DNA of 64,000 nucleotides from contig JAQCQR010000007.1 in NCBI GenBank assembly GCA_027687465.1, positions 1 to 64,000 on the forward strand, read 5' to 3'. Origin of the DNA: Coriobacteriaceae bacterium AF08-21. Its GTDB lineage: Bacteria > Actinomycetota > Coriobacteriia > Coriobacteriales > Coriobacteriaceae. The position numbers and the translations under genes were made by a program. Under the pieces are notes generated by a model, which ran no database searches, had not been told where the DNA came from, and saw only the letters and a program-made list of their open reading frames with translations. Positions 1-10,671 of the stretch are shown here, piece after piece (the stretch's first letter is position 1; every line of letters begins with the position of its first letter).

Positions 1-2
1 AG

Positions 3-53
3 TCGTCCTCGCAGACGCTCAAGCAGGAATACCTCGATACATACGAGAGATGA
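3..53 (+). CDS. possible C-terminal end of an upstream gene (partial)
   Basis: The reading frame starting at base 3 uses almost only G- or C-ending codons up to a TGA at 51-53, which fits the tail of a coding sequence that begins before the window. A competing frame (2-88, ending in TAA) uses rarer codons and looks less real. About 16 residues are visible, with no recognisable motif, so no product is assigned. Confidence 0.3.
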   Translation, partial: SSSQTLKQEYLDTYER

Positions 54-126
54 ATGTGGGGGAGTGTTCGGATGAAGTTGATATTTAAGGTCCAGCTCGT
101 GTTGTGCCGAAAAGACCGTGAACCTT

Positions 127-155
127 TTGTGGGACGCGCGGCGCCGTGGTACCAT
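127..155 (+). promoter_or_regulatory. putative sigma-70-type promoter for rpmE
   Basis: TTGTGG at 127-132 and TACCAT at 150-155 are separated by 17 bases, the best spacing for a housekeeping promoter. It lies just upstream of the hairpins preceding rpmE. Assigned by eye only. Confidence 0.45.
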
Positions 156-168
156 AGCCGAGTTTGTT

Positions 169-217
169 GTCTTGGTCGGAAACCAAGACGCCTTATGCGC
201 TGATCGGTAACCAGCGC
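169..217 (+). ncRNA. structured 5' leader of rpmE (ribosomal protein L31 leader candidate)
   Basis: Two hairpins follow one another: GTCTTGGT (169-176) pairs perfectly with ACCAAGAC (182-189), and GCGCTG (197-202) pairs with CAGCGC (212-217). Both share a GGTAA/GGAAA-like loop context, and the ribosome binding site AAGGAG follows. Leader RNAs upstream of bL31 genes that let the protein repress its own synthesis have been described in several actinobacterial groups, including Coriobacteria as I recall. Assignment to that family is inferred from position and structure. Confidence 0.5.
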
Positions 218-239
218 CTGACCAATAAGGAGTCCTACC

Positions 240-653
240 ATGAAGCAGGGTATCCATCCCCAGTATGTCGAGTGCACGGTGACGTGCTCCTGCGGCAACA
301 CCTTCAAGACGCACGCTACCGTGTCCGAGATGAAGGTCGAGCTTTGCAACGAGTGCCACCCGTTCTACACCGGCCAGCAGAAGTTCGTCGACACCGGTGG
401 ACGCGTCCAGCGCTTCGCCGACAAGTTCGGTGGCGCCGCTGCCGCCCAGCTCAAGAAGGCTGAGGAGGCCAAGGCTGCTAAGGCCGCCAAGGCTGCTGAG
501 GCCGAGGCTGCTCGCAAGGCCGCCGCTGAGGCTAAGGCTGCCGAGAAGGCTAAGCGTGCCGCTAAGTTTGCCGAGGAGGCTGCCAAGCAGGCCGCCGAGG
601 CTCCCGTCGAGGAGGCCGCTGCCGAGGCCGAGACCACCGAGGCTGCTGAGTAA
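240..653 (+). CDS. rpmE: 50S ribosomal protein bL31 with long Ala/Lys/Glu-rich C-terminal tail
   Basis: Large-subunit ribosomal protein of 137 residues. Residues 1 to about 65 are a normal zinc-type (C+) bL31: it starts MKQGIHP, has a Cys-x-Cys pair near residue 16 and Cys-x2-Cys (CNEC) near 37, then the conserved [15 protein letters not shown] block. The family is normally 65-90 residues. Here about 70 further residues made almost only of Ala, Lys and Glu follow, ending in an acidic stretch. That tail looks like an extended charged helix and is not part of the usual fold. The start is fixed by AAGGAG 10 bases upstream. It has its own promoter, leader and terminator, so it is probably monocistronic. 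Confidence 0.97.
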   Translation: MKQGIHPQYVECTVTCSCGNTFKTHATVSEMKVELCNECHPFYTGQQKFVDTGGRVQRFADKFGGAAAAQLKKAEEAKAAKAAKAAEAEAARKAAAEAKAAEKAKRAAKFAEEAAKQAAEAPVEEAAAEAETTEAAE

Positions 654-688
654 ATAGCTCGCCGCGGAATCGCTCGCATTCATGGCAT

Positions 689-730
689 AAGGGCCGTGCA
701 TCCGTTCGGGTGCGCGGCCCTTTTCTTTTT
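689..730 (+). terminator. rho-independent terminator of rpmE
   Basis: AAGGGCCGTGCA pairs with TGCGCGGCCCTT across an inner CCG/CGG stem and is followed by TTTTCTTTTT. Confidence 0.9.
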
Positions 731-801
731 ATTGGTGCAAGCTAGCTCGTCCCCATTGCACCAGATTGGTGCGAAGGGGACAGGTTGGTTTGCACCAAAT
801 G
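731..801. repeat. imperfect intergenic hairpin with GGGGACAGGTT core
   Basis: ATTGGTGCAA at the left pairs with TTGCACCAAAT at the right, and inside it GTCCCC-ATTGCACC pairs with GGTGCGAAGGGGAC, giving a hairpin of about 70 bases. The right half (GGGGACAGGTT, then CACCAA) recurs at 36746-36770. No ORF is supported here. Confidence 0.6.
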
Positions 802-826
802 GCAGAGTGACGGCGTTTTCCCAGAT

Positions 827-864
827 AAAACCTGCCAAAATAAACCAGTCCCTTTTTGGCAGGT
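827..864. repeat. hairpin repeat, copy 1 of a pair (other copy at 12924-12967)
   Basis: AAAACCTGCCAAAA is followed by TAAACCAGTCCC and then TTTTTGGCAGGT. The same sequence, with three or four differences, lies upstream of the serine recombinase at 12985. Together with the hairpin at 731-801 it fills most of the 346-base gap before secA. Confidence 0.7.
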
Positions 865-999
865 CGGTCGGGTCGTAGTTATTACGTGGCGGTCGAGGTC
901 GACCGTATAGGCCGCGTCCTGTTTGGCTAAAGTACATTTATCTGTGTTTAACTCGCCCGAGGCTGCATGGCGTGGGCGATGGCCAAAAAGGAAAACCAC

Positions 1000-3806
<2,807 letters not shown>

Positions 3807-3807
<1 letters not shown>

Positions 3808-4955
3808 TGGCCGAGGCTTTAGAGGTAACGCCCGCCGAGCTGGACGCGTTTGCGGACCGGCTCGGCGAGGTCGAGTCGTATCTTCATTTGGACGAGAAGC
3901 GCACGCGCGTGACCGAGCTCGAGGCAAAAAGCGTGGCCCCCGGCTTTTGGGATGACGCCGACGCCGCTCGCGCCACCATGGAGGAGATCGCTCGCGCCAA
4001 GGAAGATATCGCTGCCGTGGATACCGCGCGCGGCGAGCTATCTGACGCCCGCGCGGCGCTGGAGCTTGCCGAGGAGATGGGCGACGACCCCGATGCCGCC
4101 GCATTGCGCGAGGAGGCTGCCGCTACGGCAGAACGCCTGGCCCGCGCTATCGACGAGCTCGAGCTTTCGAGCTGGTTTACCGGTGAGTTCGATCACGGCG
4201 ACGCGATTGTGACCATCAAGCCCGGACAGGGTGGCCTGGAGGCACAGGACTGGACCTTCATGCTCTTTAAGATGTACATGAAGTACTGCCAGCGTCGCGG
4301 CTGGAAGGTCACCATTAACGACTGCCCCGCGGCTGAGGTCATCGGCATCGACCGTGCGACCTTTACCGTCGAGGGCAAGGACGCGTTTGGCATGCTGCGC
4401 GCCGAGGCCGGCGTCCACCGTCTGGTGCGCATTAGCCCCACCGACGACAAGAAGCGCCGCCAGACCACGTTTGCCGGCGTCGAGGTCATTCCCGTGCTGC
4501 CTGACGATATCGACATCGAGATCAGTCCCGACGATATCCGTGTGGACGTGTATCACGCGAGCGGCCCGGGCGGTCAGGGCGTCAACACCACCGACTCCGC
4601 CGTACGCGTTACGCATTTTCCCAGCGGCATCGTTGTCACTTGCCAAAACGAGCGCAGCCAGATTCAAAACAAGGCCGCGTGCATGCAGATTCTCAAGGCC
4701 CGTCTGTACGAGATCGAGCTCGAGAAGCGCGCCGAGGCCCTGGATGAGATTCGCGGGCCCAAGACCACGATCGGTTTTGGCAACCAGATTCGCAGCTACG
4801 TGCTCTACCCGTATCAGATGGTCAAGGACCTGCGCACGGGCGTGGAGACCAGCAACGTCGAGGCCGTTCTCGACGATGGCGATCTGGATCCGTTTGTGAT
4901 CGGCTACCATCGTTGGGCAACCGGCAACGCCGATGCGGAAGCATCGTCTGCCTAG
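3807..4955 (+). CDS. prfB: peptide chain release factor 2 (RF2), no programmed frameshift, SPT instead of SPF
   Basis: Class I release factor expected to read UAA and UGA. The protein has 382 residues. The catalytic GGQ is at 255-257 in the context GPGGQGVN, and the family C-terminal block GNQIRSYVLYPYQMVKDLRTG is present in full. The tripeptide that in RF2 reads the second and third stop-codon bases is normally Ser-Pro-Phe; here residues 210-212 are Ser-Pro-Thr, followed by DDKKRRQTTF. Unlike many bacterial prfB genes there is no in-frame UGA or frameshift site near codon 25; the frame is continuous. ATG overlaps the secA TAA (TAATG). The RF2 call rests on overall similarity rather than the tripeptide. 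Confidence 0.93.
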
Positions 4956-5044
4956 GCACATGATTGGCTCCGGGTCGATGCAAACACTTCGCAGGGGTGG
5001 TATTTGCCCGGTGAATCGGTAGAATCGAATACAGCAAGAAGTTC

Positions 5045-5073
5045 AAAGCGCACTCGTTTGGGTGCGCTTTTTT
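5045..5073 (+). terminator. rho-independent terminator after secA-prfB
   Basis: AAAGCGCAC pairs with GTGCGCTTT around CTCGTTTGG, followed by a T run ending 12 bases before the next start codon. Because it abuts the ribosome binding site of the next gene it may also act as an attenuator. Confidence 0.85.
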
Positions 5074-5085
5074 GAGGGAGGCAGT

Positions 5086-5976
5086 ATGGCATATCGTCTG
5101 GACATCAAGCGCATTCTTTCGATGAACTTCTTTCATGACTTGCCCAAGATTATGTTTGGCTGCGCCCTGGCAGCTATCGCGACAGACTTGTTTTTGATCC
5201 CCAACGGCCTTGCCGCCGGCGGCGTCACAGGCCTTGCCACCATTATTCAGGCGGTCGGCGCCTCGCATGGCATATCGCTTCCCGTCGGTATCCAGACCAT
5301 CGTGATGAATGCCTTGCTGCTGCTGGTTGTTATGCGCGAGGGTGGCATGTTCTACGTGGTGCAGACGGCGACCGGTTTTGTGCTGCTGGGTTTTTTCACC
5401 GACCTGTTCGCTCCGTTTGTGGCGCCGCTGGCACATGCCGATCTGATGCTGCCCGCTATGTGGGGCGGCATTATCACGGGCATCGGCTATGGCATGGTGC
5501 TGCGCGCCGGTGCCAACACCGGCGGCTCCGACACGATCGGCCAGATCATCTCGCGCAATACGTCACTACCGGTGGGCTCCACCGTCATGGCGATCGACGT
5601 TGCCGTGTGCGCGCTGTCGGCTCCAGTCTTCTCGGTCGAAAACGCGCTGTATGCGGGCCTTTCGATGGTCATTAGCGGCTACGTGATCGATGCCGTGGTC
5701 GACGGCGGCAACAGGCGCCGTATGGTGCTCATCATCTCGGACAAGTTTCCCGATATCGCGGCCGACATCATGTATGGCCTGGGTCGCGGCTGCACCAAGT
5801 TTAGGGCGACCGGTATGTACTCGGGCGCCGAGAAACCGGTGATCATGGTAATCGTGAACCGTCGCGAGCTCAACACGCTCAAAACGATCGTGCGCGAGCG
5901 CGATCCTCACGCCATTGTGACGGTCGCCGACGTTACGGAAACCTTCGGTGAGGGATTCAAGGACATTAACGCGTAG
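5086..5976 (+). CDS. YitT family membrane protein (DUF161/DUF2179)
   Basis: Integral membrane protein of 296 residues with five to six hydrophobic segments in residues 1-185, then a soluble C-terminal domain of about 80 residues (DUF2179 type, with RGCTKFRATGMYSG and an IVTVADVTETFGEGF end). Conserved YitT blocks NGLAAGGVTG near 42 and GANTGGSDTIG near 146 are present. Family function is not established; related proteins are widespread in Firmicutes and Coriobacteria. The ATG at 5086 is chosen because GAGGGAGG precedes it by 6 bases; the upstream in-frame ATG at 5062 lies inside the terminator stem. Confidence 0.9.
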   Translation: MAYRLDIKRILSMNFFHDLPKIMFGCALAAIATDLFLIPNGLAAGGVTGLATIIQAVGASHGISLPVGIQTIVMNALLLLVVMREGGMFYVVQTATGFVLLGFFTDLFAPFVAPLAHADLMLPAMWGGIITGIGYGMVLRAGANTGGSDTIGQIISRNTSLPVGSTVMAIDVAVCALSAPVFSVENALYAGLSMVISGYVIDAVVDGGNRRRMVLIISDKFPDIAADIMYGLGRGCTKFRATGMYSGAEKPVIMVIVNRRELNTLKTIVRERDPHAIVTVADVTETFGEGFKDINA

Positions 5977-6184
5977 GGCCGACTGCGTTCCATCCAAAAG
6001 ACGTTCACATTGATAAACCGTTTCATCAGCGGTTCTGCCTGCTCAATTGTTCAAATAATGATAAATACTCTGGTAAAGCTTCCAGTTTCCAGCATAATGA
6101 ATGACGTACGTGCATCGCGGCTGTGTTGGGACTACCTTTCCGTGCCGTGCGCATCTTGTCTTAAGAGGATGAAAGGAAGGCACA

Positions 6185-7015
6185 ATGAGCGACGAAGAGC
6201 TCAAAAAGGTTGCCAACGAGGTAAGGAAGGGCATCGTCACCGGCGTGCACGCTGCCAAGTCCGGCCATCCGGGCGGTTCGCTCGGCGCTGCCGACATCAT
6301 GACCTATCTGTACTTTGAGGAAATGAACGTCGACCCGGCCGACCCCCGCAAGGCCGACCGCGATCGCTTCGTGCTTTCCAAGGGTCATTGCGCGCCTGGT
6401 CTGTACGCCGTGCTCGCCGAGCGCGGATTCTTCCCCAAGGAGGATCTCGAGACGCTGCGCCACATCGGCAGCCACCTGCAAGGTCACCCCAACATGAACG
6501 ACACCCCGGGCGTCGATATGTCCACCGGTTCGCTCGGCCAGGGCATCTCCGCCGCCGTGGGCATGGCCGTTGCCGCCAAGCACTGGGGCGACGACTATCG
6601 CACCTACGCCCTGCTGGGCGACGGCGAGAGCGAGGAGGGCCAGGTTTGGGAGGCTGCCATGTTTGCCGGCAACCAGCGGCTTGACAACCTCTGCGTGATC
6701 GTCGACCACAATGGCCTGCAGATCGACGGCCCCGTCGAGGAGGTCAACGACCCCATGCCGCTCGCCGACAAGTTCCGCGCCTTCAAGTTCCACGTGGTGG
6801 AGCTCGCCGACGGCAACGATTTCGATCAGATCCGCGCCGCCTTTGCCGAGGCCCGCGCCACCAAGGGTCAGCCGACCGCCATCATCGCCGAGACCACCAA
6901 GGGCAAGGGCGTTTCCTTTATGGAGAACCAGGTGGGTTGGCACGGCAAGGCCCCCAACGATGAACAGTTTGAGCAGGCCATGGCAGAGCTCACGGCCGCC
7001 GGAGAGGAGCTCTAG
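6185..7015 (+). CDS. transketolase, N-terminal (thiamine diphosphate-binding) subunit
   Basis: First half of a two-gene transketolase, 276 residues. It moves two-carbon ketol units in the non-oxidative pentose phosphate pathway, in the cytoplasm, using thiamine diphosphate and Mg2+. Visible motifs are HPGGSLGAADI near residue 27, KGHCAPGLYA near 66, and the cofactor-binding GDGESEEGQVWEA...DHN (GDG to N) from about 146 to 181. The pyrimidine-binding and C-terminal domains are encoded by the next gene. GGAAGG sits 7 bases before the ATG. The stop at 7013-7015 is one base before the next ATG, so the halves are surely co-expressed. Codon use is strongly biased to C/G-ending codons, as expected for a highly expressed enzyme. 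Confidence 0.95.
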   Translation: MSDEELKKVANEVRKGIVTGVHAAKSGHPGGSLGAADIMTYLYFEEMNVDPADPRKADRDRFVLSKGHCAPGLYAVLAERGFFPKEDLETLRHIGSHLQGHPNMNDTPGVDMSTGSLGQGISAAVGMAVAAKHWGDDYRTYALLGDGESEEGQVWEAAMFAGNQRLDNLCVIVDHNGLQIDGPVEEVNDPMPLADKFRAFKFHVVELADGNDFDQIRAAFAEARATKGQPTAIIAETTKGKGVSFMENQVGWHGKAPNDEQFEQAMAELTAAGEEL

Positions 7016-7016
7016 G

Positions 7017-7958
7017 ATGGCAGACGTCAAGAAAATCGCCACGCGCGTAAGCTACGGTGAGGCCCTCGTCGAGCTCGCCAACGAGCACGATGACTTTGTG
7101 GTCCTCGACGCCGACCTGGCCGCCGCCACGCAGACCGGCAAGTTTAAGGCAGCCTGCCCCGACCGCTTCTTCGATGTGGGCATTGCCGAGAGCAATCTGA
7201 TGGGTGTTGCCGCCGGTATCGCGACCACCGGCCGCGTTGCTTTTGCGAGCACCTTTGCCATGTTTGCCGCTGGCCGCGCCTTTGAGCAGGTCCGCAACTC
7301 CATCGGCTATCCGCACCTTAACGTTAAGATCGGTGCCACGCACGCCGGTATCTCGGTGGGCGAGGACGGCGCCACGCACCAGTGCTGCGAGGATATCGCC
7401 CTCATGTGCGTCATCCCCGGCATGACCGTTATCGTTCCCGCCGACGACGTGGAGGCCCGCGCCGTGACGCGCGCCGCCTACGAGTGCGACGGCCCCGTGT
7501 ACATGCGCTTTGCCCGTCTGGCCTCGCCGGTCATCAACGACCCCGAGACCTACAAGTTCGAGGTAGGCAAGGGCATCGTCATGCGCGAGGGCACCGACGT
7601 CACCATCATCGCCTGCGGCCTAATGGTCGGCGAGGCCCTCGAGGCCGCCGAGCAGCTCGCTGCCGAGGGCATCGATGCCGAGGTCATCAACATGCACACC
7701 ATCAAGCCCATCGACGCCGACCTGATCGTCAAGAGCGCCACCAAGACCGGTCACGTCGTGACCGTCGAGGAGCACTCCGTGATCGGTGGCCTGGGCAGCG
7801 CCGTTGCCGACGTTCTGTGTGAGCAGTGCCCGACGCCGCTCAAGAAGATTGGCGTCAACGACACCTTCGGCGAGTCCGGCCCGGGTGCCGAGCTCCTGCA
7901 CAAGTACGGCCTGGACGCCGCCAACATCGTGGCGACCACCAAGGGGTTCTTGGCATAA
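7017..7958 (+). CDS. transketolase, C-terminal subunit
   Basis: Second half of the split transketolase, 313 residues. It holds the pyrimidine-binding domain, with the conserved catalytic Glu region in DVGIAESNLMGVAAG near residue 45 and HAGISVGEDGATHQ near 104, and the C-terminal domain ending in DTFGESGPGAELLHKYGL. It must pair with the preceding subunit to form active sites. The ATG at 7017 follows the previous TAG by a single base and uses the ribosome binding site GGAGAGGAG inside the upstream gene. It could be confused with 1-deoxyxylulose-5-phosphate synthase halves, but the split and sequence match the archaeal/Firmicute transketolase pair better. Confidence 0.95.
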   Translation: MADVKKIATRVSYGEALVELANEHDDFVVLDADLAAATQTGKFKAACPDRFFDVGIAESNLMGVAAGIATTGRVAFASTFAMFAAGRAFEQVRNSIGYPHLNVKIGATHAGISVGEDGATHQCCEDIALMCVIPGMTVIVPADDVEARAVTRAAYECDGPVYMRFARLASPVINDPETYKFEVGKGIVMREGTDVTIIACGLMVGEALEAAEQLAAEGIDAEVINMHTIKPIDADLIVKSATKTGHVVTVEEHSVIGGLGSAVADVLCEQCPTPLKKIGVNDTFGESGPGAELLHKYGLDAANIVATTKGFLA

Positions 7959-8004
7959 GGCAAGACGAGGCAAAACATCGCTTCGACAACCGCAAACAAG
8001 CTAG

Positions 8005-8040
8005 AACAGGGGCGTCCTCAAAGAGGGCGCCCCTGTTTAT
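8005..8040 (+). terminator. rho-independent terminator of the transketolase pair
   Basis: AACAGGGGCG and CGCCCCTGTT form a long stem with inner CCTC/GAGG, followed by a short T run. Confidence 0.85.
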
Positions 8041-8177
8041 GCTGAATTAAAATTAGAGTCCTGCCAAGCAAAGTTCCCATGGGGAAACGGGCCCATCCCA
8101 ACAAAGTGCAATTCAGACCCTTCCAACTTTGTATGCGCAGCATCTCAAGTTGGTGCGTCGGCCCCATAGTAGCCGCA

Positions 8178-8305
8178 GGCCGGGCGCAGGGTTACCTCCC
8201 AAATCTTTCCGCAGCGCAGGCCGGCGTTTGTCCGCAGCTCCGCAGGAGCAGGACAAATGCAGGCCATGCGCGAGGACGATTTGGGAGGTAACCCTGCGCC
8301 CGGCC
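8178..8305. repeat. 128-base palindromic element with perfect 27-base outer arms
   Basis: The bases 8178-8204 (GGCCGGGCGCAGGGTTACC to CCCAAAT) are the exact reverse complement of 8279-8305. Nested inside are GCGC...GCGC, TTTGTCC/GGACAAA and a GCTCC-gca-GGAGC tip, so nearly the whole segment can fold as one long hairpin. It lies in the 450-base gap between the transketolase terminator and ftsE. No protein is supported here. It may be a MITE-like element or a structured RNA. Confidence 0.75.
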
Positions 8306-8408
8306 GGTGAGACCCAAACCCCGCCATGCTTCTTATGTGCAGTAAAGCTAATGCTGCTAAAATACAAAGCGCTCATGTAGTTTAAACGCACGACGATAAG
8401 GAGCACCA

Positions 8409-9629
8409 GTGGGTAACCACTTCCGTACCTCCGGTGCGGGCGATGATGCCCCCAAGACGCAGACAGGCGTCCAGGGCAGTCGTTTCGCCACTCCGGATTC
8501 AGAGGGCCAGCCTGTTGCTCAGGCTCCCGCTCAGCCGGCAGATCAGGCACAGCCGGCATCCGATCCCTTTGCCTACAATCCCACCAGCGATGTCGCGCTT
8601 TCCGGCACGGCGGGTTTTGAGCCCGTTCAGGCTGTGACCGCTCGCGTGGAGCAGCCTCAGGCTGGCGCCGCCGCGCCGCAGCCTAGCATGGCCGGCATTC
8701 CCGACCCCATGGCTCCTGCGACACCGGCTCCTCAGCCTGCGCAGTCCGGCCTCTTTGCCGCTATTCCCGATCCCACGCAGCCTGCTGCCCCGGTGGTCGA
8801 GAGCGATCAGGCAGCCGAGGTCGCAAGCCTCGATAACGCGCTCAACAACCCCGATTTTACGTCGGTGTTTGCGCCCATCGATCCGCAGGCCAGCCGCAAG
8901 AAGATGGCCAAGCAGGCCGGTGTCGAGCCCGTCATCCTTATGGAGCATGTCACCAAGATCTATCCGGCACAGCCCAACAAGCCTGCACTCGACGACATTA
9001 ACATCGAGATCTATCCGGGCGAGTTCGTCTTTTTGGTCGGTCACTCCGGCTCGGGCAAGACCACGCTGCTGTCGACACTCAACCGCGACGTCAAGCCCAC
9101 AAGCGGTCGTATTTTGGTCGCCGGCCAGGACCTCATGAAGATCAAGAACCGCAAGGTCCCATTCCTGCGTCGTCAGATTGGTGCCGTGTTCCAGGACTTT
9201 AAGCTTCTGCCGCAAAAGACCGCCTACGAAAACGTGGCGTTTGCCCTGCAGTGCATCGGCAAGCCCAAGGGCGTCATTCGCAGCCAGGTGCCGGAGGTGC
9301 TGCGTCTGGTCGGTCTGGCCGATCAGATGGATTCGCTGCCCGACCAGCTTTCCGGTGGCGAGCAGCAGCGCGTCGCCGTCGCCCGCGCTATGGTCAACCG
9401 TCCGCCGCTGCTGATCTGCGACGAGCCCACGGGCAACCTCGACCCGGCGATCTCGCTGGGCATCATGAAGCTGCTCGAGCGTATTAACCGCACCGGCACC
9501 ACCGTGATCGTCGCCACGCACGACCGCGAGATGGTCGATAGCATGCACCGTCGCGTGATCGCCCTCGAGGGCGGCCACGTTATCCGCGACCAGGAGAGGG
9601 GAGGTTACGGCAACTATGGCACCAACTAA
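8409..9629 (+). CDS. ftsE: cell-division ABC ATPase FtsE with a ~170-residue disordered N-terminal extension
   Basis: Cytoplasmic ATPase of the FtsEX complex, which controls peptidoglycan hydrolases at the septum. Residues from about 176 onward form a complete ABC domain: Walker A GHSGSGKT near 211, Q-loop VFQDFKLLP, signature LSGGEQQR, Walker B LLICDEPTGNLD and H-loop ATHD. FtsE is normally about 230 residues. Here 170 additional residues rich in Pro, Ala, Gln and Ser, without hydrophobic segments, precede it and look disordered. The GTG start at 8409 has AAGGAG 6 bases upstream and no other good start lies before the ABC domain, which supports the extension being translated. It overlaps ftsX by 14 bases. 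Confidence 0.93.
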   Translation: MGNHFRTSGAGDDAPKTQTGVQGSRFATPDSEGQPVAQAPAQPADQAQPASDPFAYNPTSDVALSGTAGFEPVQAVTARVEQPQAGAAAPQPSMAGIPDPMAPATPAPQPAQSGLFAAIPDPTQPAAPVVESDQAAEVASLDNALNNPDFTSVFAPIDPQASRKKMAKQAGVEPVILMEHVTKIYPAQPNKPALDDINIEIYPGEFVFLVGHSGSGKTTLLSTLNRDVKPTSGRILVAGQDLMKIKNRKVPFLRRQIGAVFQDFKLLPQKTAYENVAFALQCIGKPKGVIRSQVPEVLRLVGLADQMDSLPDQLSGGEQQRVAVARAMVNRPPLLICDEPTGNLDPAISLGIMKLLERINRTGTTVIVATHDREMVDSMHRRVIALEGGHVIRDQERGGYGNYGTN

Positions 9630-10536
9630 CGTGGGCTACTCCTTCAAAGAGGCAATCAGTCACTTCTTCCGTAACTGGACTACCTCGCTCGGCGCCGTCA
9701 TCACGATCTTCCTTTCGCTGTTTATCATCGGCCTGTTCATCATGGGCTCCGCGATGCTGAACTCCGTGATCGGCACCGTCGAGGATCAGGTTGTCATCAA
9801 CGCGTTCATTAGCGATGACGCCGATCAGGCCGATGTTCAGGCTTTTGAGGCCGAGCTTAAGACGTGGAATAACGTCAAGTCCGTGACCTATAAGGACAAG
9901 GACGACGCGCTGGCCGAGTATACGAGCAAGATGTCGGGCAACGCCGACGCCACCATGAGCGCGCTCGATGGCCAGAACCCGCTGCCGGCTTCGTTTGCAA
10001 TTGAGATGGACGATCCGTCCAAGGTCGAGAGCACGGCCCAGAAGCTCAAGAAGAACGCCGACTTCCAGAAGATCGCGGATGACGGCGACGTCAACGCGAG
10101 CGTGCTGTACGGCCAAGAGGAAGTGAGCCGCCTGTTCCAGGTGACCAACTACATCCGCATCGCCGCCGTGGTGCTCGTTGGCCTTTTGACCTTTATCGCA
10201 TTCATCTTCATCAACAATACGATTCGCCTGTCCATCACGGCGCGTCGTCGTGAGATTGCGATTATGCGTCTGGTCGGCGCCAGCAACGGCTTCATTCGCG
10301 GCCCGTTTATCACCGAGGGAGTACTGCAGGCCATTTTGGGCTCGCTGCTTTCCATCGGCGTTCTGGAGCTGCTGCGCAATCTGATGATTCCGCGTTTGCA
10401 GGAGAGCATCGGCTGGATGTCGTTTGCCCTGCCGATGCAGTACTACCTGGTGACCTATGCTGCGCTGATTCTGGTCGGCGTGATTATCGGTCTCTTTGGT
10501 TCTGCCATAGCCATGCGCCGCTACCTGCGCGTGTAG
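9616..10536 (+). CDS. ftsX: cell-division permease-like protein FtsX
   Basis: Membrane partner of FtsE, 306 residues. A first transmembrane helix at about 24-48 is followed by an extracellular domain (about 50-175) expected to contact a murein hydrolase or its adaptor, then three transmembrane helices at about 178-200, 228-258 and 275-300 with the conserved cytoplasmic AIMRLVGASNGFIRGPF block. The ATG lies 14 bases before the ftsE stop, with AGGGGAGG inside ftsE as ribosome binding site, so expression is coupled. Length and topology are normal for the family. Confidence 0.95.
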   Translation: MAPTNVGYSFKEAISHFFRNWTTSLGAVITIFLSLFIIGLFIMGSAMLNSVIGTVEDQVVINAFISDDADQADVQAFEAELKTWNNVKSVTYKDKDDALAEYTSKMSGNADATMSALDGQNPLPASFAIEMDDPSKVESTAQKLKKNADFQKIADDGDVNASVLYGQEEVSRLFQVTNYIRIAAVVLVGLLTFIAFIFINNTIRLSITARRREIAIMRLVGASNGFIRGPFITEGVLQAILGSLLSIGVLELLRNLMIPRLQESIGWMSFALPMQYYLVTYAALILVGVIIGLFGSAIAMRRYLRV

Positions 10537-10560
10537 GCATGTCTGGAATTCATCCCTTCC

Positions 10561-10594
10561 AACGGGTCGTCTCTTATGGGGCGGCCCGTTTTTT
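10561..10594 (+). terminator. rho-independent terminator of ftsEX
   Basis: AACGGGTCGTC pairs (two G-U pairs) with GGCGGCCCGTT, followed by TTTT. Confidence 0.85.
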
Positions 10595-10671
10595 GATCTC
10601 TAGGGGACGGCAGGAAAGCGAATCATTTGGGTAGACTCTTTGGAGTTCGTCATCGATAGCAAGGAGGCGCC

